In this document: positions 36,139 through 44,347 of the stretch, piece by piece | Numbering within the stretch: the stretch's first letter is position 1 | How the letters are laid out: every line of letters starts with the position of its first letter | Assembly: GCF_001657485.1 (NCBI RefSeq) | Contig: NZ_LXFU01000037.1 | Span: 310,001 to 374,000 of the forward strand | Length of the DNA stretch: 64,000 bases | Direction of reading: 5' to 3' | Source of the DNA: Rhizobium sp. WYCCWR10014 | Lineage (GTDB): Bacteria > Pseudomonadota > Alphaproteobacteria > Rhizobiales > Rhizobiaceae | Program-made: the position numbers and the translations under genes | Notes under the pieces: generated by a model | Told to the model about the DNA's origin: nothing | Database searches by the model: none | What the model saw: the letters and a program-made list of their open reading frames with translations, nothing else

Positions 36139-36167
36139 TTGAAACCTGCTCAAGGAAGCACCATATC
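36139..36167 (+). promoter_or_regulatory. promoter of second AbcR sRNA
   Basis: TTGAAA-N17-CATATC, with the same -10 box as copy 1 and a better -35. The predicted start is near 36175. Confidence 0.7.
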
Positions 36168-36174
36168 CCTCTCA

Positions 36175-36288
36175 GCTGATGCATCTTGTGGTTTCTCTCC
36201 CAGTACCACCGCATTAGCTGTTCCCCTCTGGAGGTTTTTGACCTTCACAATTATAAGGGCCCTGGTTTTCCGGTGGCCCTCTTTTTTT
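36175..36288 (+). ncRNA. abcR: AbcR-type trans-acting sRNA, copy 2
   Basis: A roughly 114-nt sRNA sharing GCTGATGCA at the 5' end with copy 1. It also shares CCGCATTAGCTGTTCCCC, TGGAGGTTTTT and the terminator. Differences cluster in the first loop, around the CTCCCAG seed (TCTCTCCCAGTACC here, TCCTCCCAGTTCC in copy 1), which may give partly separate target sets. Both copies have their own promoter and terminator, so they can be expressed independently. The arsR gene lies 115 bp downstream. Confidence 0.9.
36256..36288 (+). terminator. terminator of AbcR copy 2
   Basis: AGGGCC-CTGG-TTTT-CCGG-T-GGCCCT followed by seven U residues; one inner base pair changes from A to G compared with copy 1, forming a G-U pair. 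Confidence 0.9.
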
Positions 36289-36342
36289 GCCCAAAATTTG
36301 CGCATTCACCAAAAGCTACCGCCTCACGCCTCCGTGATTTGC

Positions 36343-36370
36343 ATATCGAAGTCTGACGATCGATATATCG
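36343..36370. promoter_or_regulatory. dyad operator upstream of arsR
   Basis: ATATCGA (36343-36349) and TCGATAT (36360-36366) form a 7-bp inverted repeat with 10-nt spacer. The sequence CGATATATCG at 36361-36370 is itself palindromic. It lies 33 bp before the arsR start, which suits autoregulation. Confidence 0.5.
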
Positions 36371-36402
36371 CCGAGACACGATTTATAGTTCGGCGAAAGA
36401 CG

Positions 36403-36696
36403 ATGGACAAAGACGAAATTATCAAGGCGCTCGCCCATCCCACCCGGATGGAGATTCTGAACTGGCTGAAAAATCCCGAGGAGCATTTCCCCTCGCAGGA
36501 GCATCCTTTCGAAATGGGCGTCTGCGCCAGCCAGTTCGAGCGCTGCGGCCTGTCGCAGTCGACGGTCTCGGCCCATCTCGGCACGCTGCATCGCGCCGGC
36601 CTCGTCACCACCAAACGCGTCGGCCAGTGGATCTTTTACAAGCGCAACGAAGAAACCATCGCCGCCTTCCTCAAGCAACTGACGCAGGACCTTTAG
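36403..36696 (+). CDS. ArsR-family winged-helix regulator
   Basis: A 97-residue ArsR/SmtB-type repressor. The recognition helix region is CGLSQSTVSAHLGTLHRAGLV (49-68), followed by a wing with GQWIFYKRN. Cys41 and Cys48 are present, but the usual metal-binding CxC motif is absent, so the ligand need not be a metal. The MFS efflux gene begins one base after its stop, so the pair is almost certainly an operon and the exporter its main target. An ArsR gene in this position also flanks abcR in S. meliloti. Confidence 0.88.
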   Translation: MDKDEIIKALAHPTRMEILNWLKNPEEHFPSQEHPFEMGVCASQFERCGLSQSTVSAHLGTLHRAGLVTTKRVGQWIFYKRNEETIAAFLKQLTQDL

Positions 36697-36697
36697 A

Positions 36698-37864
36698 ATG
36701 CCCCTCGCCCTCCTCGTTCTTGCCTTGAGCTCGTTTGCGATAGGCACCACCGAATTCGTCATCATGGGTCTCTTGCCGGAGGTCGCCGCCGATCTTTCGG
36801 TCAGCATCCCGCAGGCCGGATGGCTGGTAACCGGTTATGCCCTGGCGGTCGCGATCGGCGCGCCTGTGATGGCGATTTCGACTGCGAAGCTGAAGCGCCG
36901 CACCGCCCTGATTGCGCTGATGGCCTTCTTCATCGCCGGCAACCTGCTTTGCGCTCTGGCGAGCGACTACTGGGTGCTGATGATCGCCCGTGTCGTGACA
37001 GCACTCTGCCACGGCGCATTCTTCGGCATCGGCTCGGTGGTCGCCGCCGGCCTCGTTGCCGAAGACCGCAAGGCCCGCGCCGTCGCGCTGATGTTTACCG
37101 GCCTGACGCTCGCCAATGTTCTCGGCGTGCCGCTCGGCACGGCGATCGGCCAGGCCTATGGCTGGCGCGCCACCTTCGGCGTCGTCACAGTCATCGGTAT
37201 CGTGACCATTCTCGGCCTGATCGCCATCCTGCCCAGGGACAAGCAGCAAGAAAACAGCAGCATCCTGCGCGAGATCGCAGCACTCAGGAATGGCGGCCTG
37301 TGGCTGGCGCTCTCTACCACCGTCTTCTTCGCCGCCTCGATGTTCGCCCTCTTCACCTATATCGCGCCGCTGCTGCGCGACGTCACCGGCGTGTCGCCGG
37401 AAGGCGTCACCTGGACGCTGTTCCTGATCGGCCTCGGGCTGACCATCGGCAACCTCGTCGGCGGCAAGCTTGCCGATTGGCGGCTCGGCGCGACGCTTGC
37501 CGGCGTCTTCGCCGCAATCGCCATCACGTCGATCGCCTTCAGCTATACGAGCCGCTTCTTCATTCCGGCTGAAATCACTCTCTTCCTTTGGGCGATGGCA
37601 AGCTTTGCCGCCGTGCCGGCGCTTCAGGTCGGCGTCGTCGGCTTCGGCAAAGACGCTCCGAATCTCGTCTCGACGATCAATATCGGCGCCTTCAACACCG
37701 GCAATGCGCTCGGCGCCTGGGTGGGCGGCCTAGTCATCGACGCCGGGTTCGATCTCACCCGCGTTCCGCTCGCCGCAGCCTTGATGGCCCTGATCGGCCT
37801 CGGCGCCACAGCACTCACCTATCTCTCCGCCAGGGGCCGGGCCGCCCTCGCCCCTGCCGAGTGA
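36698..37864 (+). CDS. MFS exporter, AraJ/DHA1 type
   Basis: A 388-residue twelve-helix major facilitator. The start LALSSFAIGTTEFVIMGLLP is the hallmark of the AraJ/YdhP sugar or drug efflux branch. It is translationally coupled to the ArsR gene: there is a one-base gap and AGGA lies within the arsR end. An old yellow enzyme gene follows 25 bp later, suggesting that the three genes handle one xenobiotic or reactive compound. Confidence 0.9.
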   Translation: MPLALLVLALSSFAIGTTEFVIMGLLPEVAADLSVSIPQAGWLVTGYALAVAIGAPVMAISTAKLKRRTALIALMAFFIAGNLLCALASDYWVLMIARVVTALCHGAFFGIGSVVAAGLVAEDRKARAVALMFTGLTLANVLGVPLGTAIGQAYGWRATFGVVTVIGIVTILGLIAILPRDKQQENSSILREIAALRNGGLWLALSTTVFFAASMFALFTYIAPLLRDVTGVSPEGVTWTLFLIGLGLTIGNLVGGKLADWRLGATLAGVFAAIAITSIAFSYTSRFFIPAEITLFLWAMASFAAVPALQVGVVGFGKDAPNLVSTINIGAFNTGNALGAWVGGLVIDAGFDLTRVPLAAALMALIGLGATALTYLSARGRAALAPAE

Positions 37865-37889
37865 TCCTCCCGCACAAGAAAGGACCAAC

Positions 37890-39014
37890 ATGGCCAAGCT
37901 TTTCGACCCCACGAAAGTCGGCGACATATCAGTCAAGAACCGCATCGTCATGGCGCCGCTCACCCGCAACCGCTCGCCGGGCGCGATCCCCAACGACCTC
38001 AACGTCGAATATTACCGCCAGCGCGCCACCGCCGGCCTGATCATCACCGAAGCAACCGCGATCACCCATCAGGGCCAGGGTTATGCCAACGTGCCCGGCC
38101 TTTATAGCAAGGAAGCACTCGAGGGCTGGAAGCGCGTCACCGACGCGGTCCATGCATCAGGCGGCAAGATCGTCGTCCAGATGTGGCATGTCGGCCGCAT
38201 CTCGCACACGACGCTGCAGCCGAACGACGGCAAGCCGGTTTCATCGACCAATCGCGTCGCCAAGGCCAAGACCTATCTGGTCAATGCCGACGGCACCGGC
38301 AGCTTTGCCGACACCTCCGAACCGCGCGCGCTCGAAACCGCGGAAATCCCCGGCATCATCGAGGATTACCGCAAGGCTGCCCGGGCAGCGATCGACGCCG
38401 GCTTCGACGGTGTCGAGATCCACGGCGCCAACGGTTACCTGCTCGACCAGTTCATCCGCGACGGCGTCAATGACCGTACTGATGCATATGGCGGCTCGAT
38501 CGAAAACCGCACCCGTCTGACCTTCGAAGTCGTCGATGCCGTGGTGAAGGAAATTGGCGCCGGTCGCACGGCGATCCGCATCTCGCCGGTGACGCCGTCC
38601 GGCGAAAGCTACGATTCCAATCCGCAGGCGACCTTCACCCATGTCGTCGAAGGACTGGCCAAATACGACCTCGCCTATATCCATGTCATCGAAGGCCAGA
38701 CCGGCGGTGACCGCGACTACAAGCAGGGCGACAATCCCTCCTTCGATTACAAGGCACTGCGCCAGACTTATGAAAAGGCCGGCGGCAAGGCCGACTGGAT
38801 GGTCAACAATGGCTACGATCGCGGTCTGGCGATCGATGCAGTGGAAAGCGGCCGCGCCGATCTCGTCGCCTTCGGCAAGCCTTTCATTGCCAATCCCGAT
38901 CTCGTCGAGCGCTTGGTACACAATCTGCCGCTCAATACGCCTGACCAGTCGACCTTCTATGGCGGCACCGGCAAGGGCTATATCGACTATCCCATTCTCG
39001 AAAAGGTCGCCTGA
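37890..39014 (+). CDS. old yellow enzyme family alkene reductase (NemA-like)
   Basis: A 374-residue FMN-dependent NADPH oxidoreductase of the OYE family, which reduces activated C=C bonds and nitro compounds. Supporting motifs are VMAPLTRNRS, the FMN/substrate-site HVGRISH, GFDGVEIHGANGYLLDQFIRD and IRISPVTP. AAAGGACC precedes the ATG. It follows the MFS gene closely and is probably part of the arsR-MFS-OYE unit. Confidence 0.93.
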   Translation: MAKLFDPTKVGDISVKNRIVMAPLTRNRSPGAIPNDLNVEYYRQRATAGLIITEATAITHQGQGYANVPGLYSKEALEGWKRVTDAVHASGGKIVVQMWHVGRISHTTLQPNDGKPVSSTNRVAKAKTYLVNADGTGSFADTSEPRALETAEIPGIIEDYRKAARAAIDAGFDGVEIHGANGYLLDQFIRDGVNDRTDAYGGSIENRTRLTFEVVDAVVKEIGAGRTAIRISPVTPSGESYDSNPQATFTHVVEGLAKYDLAYIHVIEGQTGGDRDYKQGDNPSFDYKALRQTYEKAGGKADWMVNNGYDRGLAIDAVESGRADLVAFGKPFIANPDLVERLVHNLPLNTPDQSTFYGGTGKGYIDYPILEKVA

Positions 39015-39033
39015 CCTTTCACACGCGAACGCG

Positions 39034-39057
39034 AATCCCGCCGAAAGGCGGGATTTC
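39034..39057 (+). terminator. possible terminator after the old yellow enzyme gene
   Basis: A 9-bp perfect stem AATCCCGCC/GGCGGGATT closed by a GAAA tetraloop, 20 bases after the stop. Only three U residues follow. Confidence 0.6.
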
Positions 39058-39088
39058 CATCTTCGACGCGTTTTTGTAGGGTGCCGCC

Positions 39089-39889
39089 ATGTTTGCTCCC
39101 TATCTTGATCGCTGGTCGCTGATATCAGACGGCGAGCCTATCATCACCCACTCCAGCCGCCTCCTGCCGGTCCTCTGGCAGGACAGGCCTGCCATGCTGA
39201 AAGTGGCGGCCGATATCGACGAACGATACGGCGCGCTTCTGATGCAGTGGTGGGACGGTGACGGCGCAGCCTATGTCTACGCCCATGAGGGCGACGCGGT
39301 ACTGCTCGAAAGGGCGACGGGAAAACGCTCGTTGCTTGCCATGGCGATGAACGGCGAGGACGACGAGGCAAGCCGCATCCTCTGTGCGACGGCGGCACGG
39401 CTGCATGCGCCGCGCGAAAAACCGCTTCCCGATCCCATCCCCCTTACCCGCTGGTTCCGCGATCTGGAGCCGGCAGCAGGCATGCATGGCGGTACGCTTG
39501 CCGATTGCTCGGCGATCGCCAACGTCCTCCTTGCCGATCAGCGTGATGTCACCATCCTCCACGGCGACATCCACCATGACAACATTCTCGATTTCGAGGC
39601 ACGCGGCTGGCTGGCGATCGATCCGAAGCGGCTCCATGGTGAGCGCGGCTTCGATTTCGCCAACATCTTCGCCAACGAGGAACTGCCTGTTATCACCGAT
39701 CCCGCCCGTTTCCGCCGCCAGTTCGCCATCGTCTCAGCAGAGGCGAAGCTGGAGCCGAAGCGGCTGCTGCAATGGATCGCCGCCTATTCCGGTCTTTCCG
39801 CCGCCTGGTTCCTCGGCGATCCGAATATTCAGCAGGCAGAAACGGCCCTGACGGTCGCCCGGATCGCGCTGGCAGAACTCGAGAGCTAA
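39089..39889 (+). CDS. APH(6)-like aminoglycoside/hydroxyurea phosphotransferase
   Basis: A 266-residue kinase-like protein of the APH_6_hur family (PF04655), which includes streptomycin 6-phosphotransferases. The catalytic loop is LHGDIHHDNIL with Asp160, and the metal-binding segment is AIDPK with Asp178. The length fits. A chromosomal gene of this type need not confer streptomycin resistance. It converges with the NAD(P)-binding protein gene and overlaps its end by four bases. Confidence 0.85.
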   Translation: MFAPYLDRWSLISDGEPIITHSSRLLPVLWQDRPAMLKVAADIDERYGALLMQWWDGDGAAYVYAHEGDAVLLERATGKRSLLAMAMNGEDDEASRILCATAARLHAPREKPLPDPIPLTRWFRDLEPAAGMHGGTLADCSAIANVLLADQRDVTILHGDIHHDNILDFEARGWLAIDPKRLHGERGFDFANIFANEELPVITDPARFRRQFAIVSAEAKLEPKRLLQWIAAYSGLSAAWFLGDPNIQQAETALTVARIALAELES

Positions 39890-40905
39890 CCCGCTTCCTG
39901 CGACGGGTGCCCAATAAGAGCGGCCGTGTCGCGATGCGGTTCGGGCAGGCAGCCGAGCGCCACGAGCGAAGCCCTGACCGCCTCGTCGATCGGCGTTTGC
40001 GGTTCGCTGCCGAGTTCGGCCGCAAGTTTGGTGTTGCGCATCCGCACCGGCACCTTCCAGAGATAGCGCATCTCCTTGACCTCCCGCATCACAGGAATAA
40101 AGGGCGCTGCCAGCGGCACGATCCACCAGGGGAAGTTGCCGATCTTCGCCTTACCGCCGACGACGCGCTTGATTGCTTCGGCCATCTGCATGCCGTCCGC
40201 ATCCCAGAAGCCCTCCATATGATAGACGGCGAAGGCCGGCAGCCGATCGGCCCGCTCGATGAGCTGGGTGATGGTTTCCGCCATGTCTGGCAGGTAGGCC
40301 CATTGATGACCGATGCCGCAACGACCTGGGTTCCTGATCGTGCCGACCGGCTTGCCTGGAGTCACGAGGCCAGCCGAAAACCAGCTATTGGCCGTCGTGC
40401 CTGGGCCGAAGAAATCCCCCGCCCTGACAATGATGACGCCGGCGCCGGACTGTGACGCCGCCCTCAGCCGCTTCTCCATTTCCACACGGATCGCCCCCTT
40501 CTTCGTCACCGGATTCTGCGGGCTTTCTTCCGTCGGCGCCGGCAGGGCGTCGGGACCGAAATTATAGACGTTGCCCGGCAGCACGATGCGTACACCGACA
40601 GCGCGCGCAACGGCGATGGTATTGTCGAGCATAGGCAACACCAACGTTTCCCAGTCGCGGTAGCCGGGCGGATTGACGGCATGAACGATCAGGCCGACGC
40701 CTTCGGCCGCACTCAGGACGTCACCGGCATTCATCGCATCGCCCTGCACCCATTCGAAAGCCGGCTCACTCCTCGACGCCTTGGCGGCGTCGCGGTTCAG
40801 CGCCCGGATGCGCCAGCCGCGCGCAAGCAGCCTGCGGGCAACCGCGCTGCCGATACCGCCGGTCGCGCCGAGAACGAGGGCCGTCGTCTTCATTTCGCTG
40901 CTCAT
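39886..40905 (-). CDS. NAD(P)-binding Rossmann (extended SDR/NmrA-like) protein
   Basis: A 339-residue protein opening with LVLGATGGIGSAVARRLLARGW, the GxxGxxG dinucleotide site. The segment AVNPPGYRDW and RAGDFFGPGTTANSWFS fit atypical or extended SDRs. The substrate is unknown. The ATG at 40905 has AAGGAG nine bases upstream and is preferred to 40914. It is divergent from a LysR gene across 94 bp that holds an 18-bp dyad, so the LysR protein probably controls it. Confidence 0.85.
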   Translation of the reverse strand: MSSEMKTTALVLGATGGIGSAVARRLLARGWRIRALNRDAAKASRSEPAFEWVQGDAMNAGDVLSAAEGVGLIVHAVNPPGYRDWETLVLPMLDNTIAVARAVGVRIVLPGNVYNFGPDALPAPTEESPQNPVTKKGAIRVEMEKRLRAASQSGAGVIIVRAGDFFGPGTTANSWFSAGLVTPGKPVGTIRNPGRCGIGHQWAYLPDMAETITQLIERADRLPAFAVYHMEGFWDADGMQMAEAIKRVVGGKAKIGNFPWWIVPLAAPFIPVMREVKEMRYLWKVPVRMRNTKLAAELGSEPQTPIDEAVRASLVALGCLPEPHRDTAALIGHPSQEAG

Positions 40906-40938
40906 GACAATCATCTCCTTCGATCGGATCAGAGGATC

Positions 40939-40956
40939 ATGCCATCAGAATGGCAT
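40939..40956. promoter_or_regulatory. dyad between divergent LysR and Rossmann-protein genes
   Basis: ATGCCAT-CAGA-ATGGCAT, a perfect 7-bp inverted repeat with 4-nt spacer, lies 33 bp from the start at 40905 and 43 bp from 41000. Its position suits a LysR operator. Confidence 0.55.
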
Positions 40957-40999
40957 AAACGAAATTGACGAAAGAAATTCATCTGCTATACAAAAATAT

Positions 41000-41899
41000 A
41001 TGAGCATGGAGCCGAGCTGGGATTTCTACCGCAGTTTTCTGACCGTGCTTCAGCAGGGGTCGCTTTCGGCCGCCGCCCGCGAACTGGGTCTGACCCAGCC
41101 AACGATAGGCCGCCATGTCGACGCACTGGAACTGGCGATCGGCGCCGAACTCTTCACCCGCTCACCGAACGGCCTGCTGCCGACCGACGCCGCACTGGCG
41201 CTGAAGCCCTATGCCGAAACGCTGGCGGCAACCACCGCCGCCCTTTTGCGCACCGCATCCGGTGAGCGCGAGCGCGTGGCGGGAACGGTCAGAGTCAGCG
41301 CCAGCGAGGTCATCGCCATCGAAGTGCTGCCGGCGATTCTCGGACCGCTGCAGGAGACCTATCCCGAACTGCAGATCGAGCTCTCGGCATCCGATATGAT
41401 CGAGGACCTGGTGAACCGCGAGGCCGATATTGCCGTGCGCATGGCCGAGCCGCAGCAGGCAGCACTCGTCGTGCGCCGCATCGGTGATATCCCCCTCGGC
41501 TTTCATGCCCATCGCCGCTATCTCGAACGACACGGCATTCCGCAAACCCTGGCTGACCTCGCACGCCACCGGCTCATCGGCTTCGACCGGCAGACGGCCT
41601 ATGTCCGCATGGCGATGAAACGCTATGCAGTGCCTGACATCAAATTCTCCTACAGAACCGACAGCAATCTTGCCCAGCTCTCGGCGATCCGCGCCGGCGT
41701 CGGCATCGGTCTTTGCCAGATCGGACTTGCCCGGGAGAACCCTGACCTGGTGCACGTCCTGCCCGATGCCTTCGCCATTCCGCTCGGCACGTGGGTGGCG
41801 ATGCATGAGAGCCTGAAGACTTCGCCGCGCTGCCGTGCCACCTTCGATGCATTGGTCAAGGGCCTGCAGGACTATCACCGATATTCGGCCGGTGCGTGA
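41000..41899 (+). CDS. LysR-family transcriptional regulator
   Basis: A 299-residue LysR regulator. The N-terminal HTH is FLTVLQQGSLSAAARELGLTQPTIGRHVDALE, followed by a periplasmic-binding-like effector domain starting near RVSASEVIAIEVLPAIL. The start is ATG 41000 (or 41006); the open frame reaches 40781, but those residues read through the divergent gene. It probably regulates the neighbouring Rossmann-protein gene and itself. Confidence 0.9.
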   Translation: MSMEPSWDFYRSFLTVLQQGSLSAAARELGLTQPTIGRHVDALELAIGAELFTRSPNGLLPTDAALALKPYAETLAATTAALLRTASGERERVAGTVRVSASEVIAIEVLPAILGPLQETYPELQIELSASDMIEDLVNREADIAVRMAEPQQAALVVRRIGDIPLGFHAHRRYLERHGIPQTLADLARHRLIGFDRQTAYVRMAMKRYAVPDIKFSYRTDSNLAQLSAIRAGVGIGLCQIGLARENPDLVHVLPDAFAIPLGTWVAMHESLKTSPRCRATFDALVKGLQDYHRYSAGA

Positions 41900-41902
41900 C
41901 CA

Positions 41903-41990
41903 CGAAAATCGGAATCGATTTTCGGAAAGAATCATGCCCAAATTTCAAAATAATGGAGCGTCCTTAGCGCATTCTGTCGGACGCGCGCCA
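41903..41990. repeat. degenerate palindromic repeat fragment
   Basis: A hairpin CGAAAATCG-GAAT-CGATTTTCG (41903-41924) is followed by GCGTCC..GGACGC (about 41958-41981). This is similar in design to the two-module repeat at 42274 but diverged. It sits just after the LysR gene. Confidence 0.5.
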
Positions 41991-42001
41991 CTCCAGGCGA
42001 G

Positions 42002-42626
42002 ATGCATATGACAACGAACAATCCGGTTGAACTCGTGCCCTATGATCCGCAATGGCCGCAAGCCTTCCAGCACATCCGCGACAGACTGCTGATCTTGCTG
42101 CCGCAGGCGCTGTCCGTCGATCACATCGGCAGCACGTCGATACCGGGCATGATCGCCAAGCCGCTCATCGATATCGACATCGTTTTTCCCGGCCTCGGGC
42201 ACATCGAGGACGCCACACGCGTGCTTCTGCCCGAAGGCTATGAGCCACGCGGCAACCGCTATGACGACGAGGTCTACAGCGCCGCGCGTCTTTTCAGACG
42301 CGCAAAGGACGCTGTAGCACTTTGAATGGCTGCATAATTTTACTCTTAAATCGATTCCGATTTAAGGAATTATGCAGCAGGCTTTTCTATCGAGAGGTTC
42401 AGTGCCGGCGCAACGGGTCTACCTTTGCCCGGCCGGTAACGGCACGCATCGAAACAGGCTGGCTTTCCGGGATTATCTCATCGCGCATCCACATGCGGCG
42501 GCCGATTATGCCGCGCTCAAACGCAGGCTGGCAGCCGAATTCCGGATGGACGGCGTCGGCTATACTGCGCATAAGCGCGAATTCGTCGATGCGATCGTCG
42601 CGCGGGCATTGGCGGGAGATGGCTAG
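42002..42626 (+). pseudogene. GrpB-family (UPF0157) gene disrupted by a 106-bp repeat
   Basis: The N-terminal part (42002-42273) reads VELVPYDPQWPQAFQHIRDRL, then DHIGSTSIPGMIAKPLIDIDI, typical of GrpB nucleotidyltransferase-fold proteins. The C-terminal part (about 42380-42626, another frame) reads QRVYLCPAGNGTHRNRLAFRDYL, the conserved GrpB end. Between them is a palindromic repeat of 106 bp, not divisible by three, which adds stops and shifts the frame. Excising 42274-42379 restores one open frame (..DDEV-AFLSRGS..). The function of GrpB proteins is uncertain. Confidence 0.88.
42274..42379. mobile_element. MITE-like two-module palindromic repeat, copy A
   Basis: Module one is bounded by CTACAGCG/CGCTGTAG (42274-42281, 42310-42317) with an inner GCGCGTCT/AGACGCGC hairpin. 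Module two is bounded by CTGCATAATT/AATTATGCAG (42330-42339, 42368-42377) with CTTAAATCG/CGATTTAAG inside. It carries no coding capacity. A nearly identical, inverted and shorter copy lies at 60311. Its place inside grpB shows it can insert into genes. Confidence 0.8.
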
Positions 42627-42910
42627 CTTCCGATGCCTTGCGAGGCCTCGGCCGTGCGATCCTTCCACTGGCCGTCCACCACCTCGGTTTCCGGCCGGTC
42701 GCCGCCTTCTGCATATTCCTCATGCCACTTGCCGTTCTCGTCCTGCCAACTGATCTCGGCGGAATCGCCGCCGACCTGCTGTTCGGCCGCAACGATGCGC
42801 GCAGCTTCGAGCGCCTCGGCATGGGTCGGGAATGCCTCTGAATAGACACCTCCCAGCCTGTAGGCCCAGCCGCCGTCATGCGGCACGACTTCGTAGACCA
42901 CCTTGATCAT
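42623..42910 (-). CDS. DUF2188 domain protein
   Basis: A 95-residue protein matching the DUF2188 family. VVYEVVPHDGGWAYRLGGVYSEAFPTHAEALEAA is the characteristic N-terminal domain, here given in outline. The C-terminal half is charged and polar. No function is known for the family; many rhizobial genomes carry several. GAGGAGACTG provides the ribosome site. Its end overlaps the grpB remnant by four bases. Confidence 0.75.
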   Translation of the reverse strand: MIKVVYEVVPHDGGWAYRLGGVYSEAFPTHAEALEAARIVAAEQQVGGDSAEISWQDENGKWHEEYAEGGDRPETEVVDGQWKDRTAEASQGIGS

Positions 42911-43083
42911 GCATCAGTCTCCTCATCTTCTTGTTGCGCATTCGCACGCTTCCGGAAAAGATCCGGATCATCGCGGCCGCTTGACGAGAATTCGAGGACG
43001 CCGCGATCTGCTTTTCGGCCCCGATGACGTTCAGTATTCCATTAAACGCCGAAGACTGCAAATGGCACTCGACCGGGGCTTAC

Positions 43084-43112
43084 TTGATATGCGAAATCAG
43101 TGACTTAGATAG
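43084..43112 (+). promoter_or_regulatory. candidate promoter of the antiporter gene
   Basis: TTGATA-N17-AGATAG, with a start near 43119, about 22 bases before the TTG start codon. The -10 match is fair. Confidence 0.35.
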
Positions 43113-43141
43113 AACGCATGAATCGGGACAGGAGCTAGGGC

Positions 43142-44239
43142 TTGGGGATCGCGTCACGCTTTAAAGAGGAAAAGTTTCTGGTCGTCGCACTTGTCGTTGC
43201 AGCGATCGCCTATTTCTTGGAACACGCGGTCATCGAGATGGGGCGCGGCGTCGCACTGATTGCCGCCGCTGGCCTGGTCGGCACCATCGTACTCGCCTCG
43301 ATCCGCGTGGCCCATCATGCCGAGCTGCTCGCCGTCAAGGTCGGCGATCCCTATGGCACGATGATCCTGACGCTTTCGGCCGTCGCCGTCGAAGTCATCA
43401 TCCTCGCCATCATGATGAGCGGCGAGAGCTCGCCGACGCTGGTGCGCGACACGATCTACTCGGCCCTGATGCTCGATATCAACGGCATTCTCGGCCTGGC
43501 CGCCCTGCTCGGCGGCCTCAAGCACGGCGAACAGCCCTATAACGACAATTCCGGCAAGACCTACGGCGTAATGATCCTCACCGCCATGGGCATTTCGATG
43601 ATCGTGCCGGAATTCGTGCCTAGCGACAAATGGCACTATTATTCCGCCTTCACCATCGTCGCAATGATCGCGCTCTACGGCCTCTTCTTGCGCATGCAAG
43701 TTGGCCAGCACAGCTATTTCTTCAGCTACAGCTATCCGCGCTCCGAACGGAAGAAGGAAAGTCCGCACACGCATGGCCCCGACGAGTCGGCCGCGATCTC
43801 GATCGCCACCATTCTCGTCGGCGTCGTCATCATCGGCCTGCTCGCAGAGTTCATGGCGGCCTTAATGACGGAAGGCCTGCGCGACAGCGGCGCGCCGATC
43901 GCCGTGACCGCCGTCGTGGTCGCAGCGATTTCGGCCGCCCCCGAGATCCTGACCGCGTTGAGGGCAGCACTGAGGAACCGCATGCAGGCGACGGTCAACA
44001 TCGCCATGGGCGCCTCGCTGTCGACGGTCATTCTGACGGTGCCCGTCATGGAGGCGATCGCGCTCTATACCGGCCAGCCCTTCATCATGGCGATGACCCC
44101 GGTACAGACGGTGATGGTGGCGATCACGCTGATTGCCGCGGCGATCAACCTCAACGACGGCGAGACCAACGCCATCGAGGGCATGACGCATTTCATTCTC
44201 TTCGCCACCTTCATCATGCTGACGGCGCTGGGGCTTTGA
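43142..44239 (+). CDS. ChaA-type Ca2+(Na+)/H+ antiporter family protein
   Basis: A 365-residue cation/proton exchanger of the CaCA superfamily, close to the rhizobial y4hA-type transporters. Two homologous halves of hydrophobic helices are visible, each with the acidic alpha-repeat (AVEVIILAIMMSGE and AISAAPEILTALRAA). A charged loop with SYPRSERKKESPHTHGPDE separates them. It starts with TTG at 43142, seven bases after AGGAG; no ATG is available nearby. Likely roles are calcium, sodium or pH homeostasis at the inner membrane. Confidence 0.88.
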   Translation: MGIASRFKEEKFLVVALVVAAIAYFLEHAVIEMGRGVALIAAAGLVGTIVLASIRVAHHAELLAVKVGDPYGTMILTLSAVAVEVIILAIMMSGESSPTLVRDTIYSALMLDINGILGLAALLGGLKHGEQPYNDNSGKTYGVMILTAMGISMIVPEFVPSDKWHYYSAFTIVAMIALYGLFLRMQVGQHSYFFSYSYPRSERKKESPHTHGPDESAAISIATILVGVVIIGLLAEFMAALMTEGLRDSGAPIAVTAVVVAAISAAPEILTALRAALRNRMQATVNIAMGASLSTVILTVPVMEAIALYTGQPFIMAMTPVQTVMVAITLIAAAINLNDGETNAIEGMTHFILFATFIMLTALGL

Positions 44240-44347
44240 AGGCTGCGTCTCCCCGACAAAAGGAGAACGGAGAGCAGTTATCCGCGCACGTAGCGTCAAC
44301 CCCCAGAGCGGCCAGACAGCCCACCGTTTGAGGAGAGCTTTCGACAG

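Noticed and set aside
39089..39889. Clinical streptomycin-resistance gene
   Set aside because: It belongs to the APH(6)/hydroxyurea kinase family, but there is no mobile context and the composition matches its neighbours; a resistance claim would need an assay.
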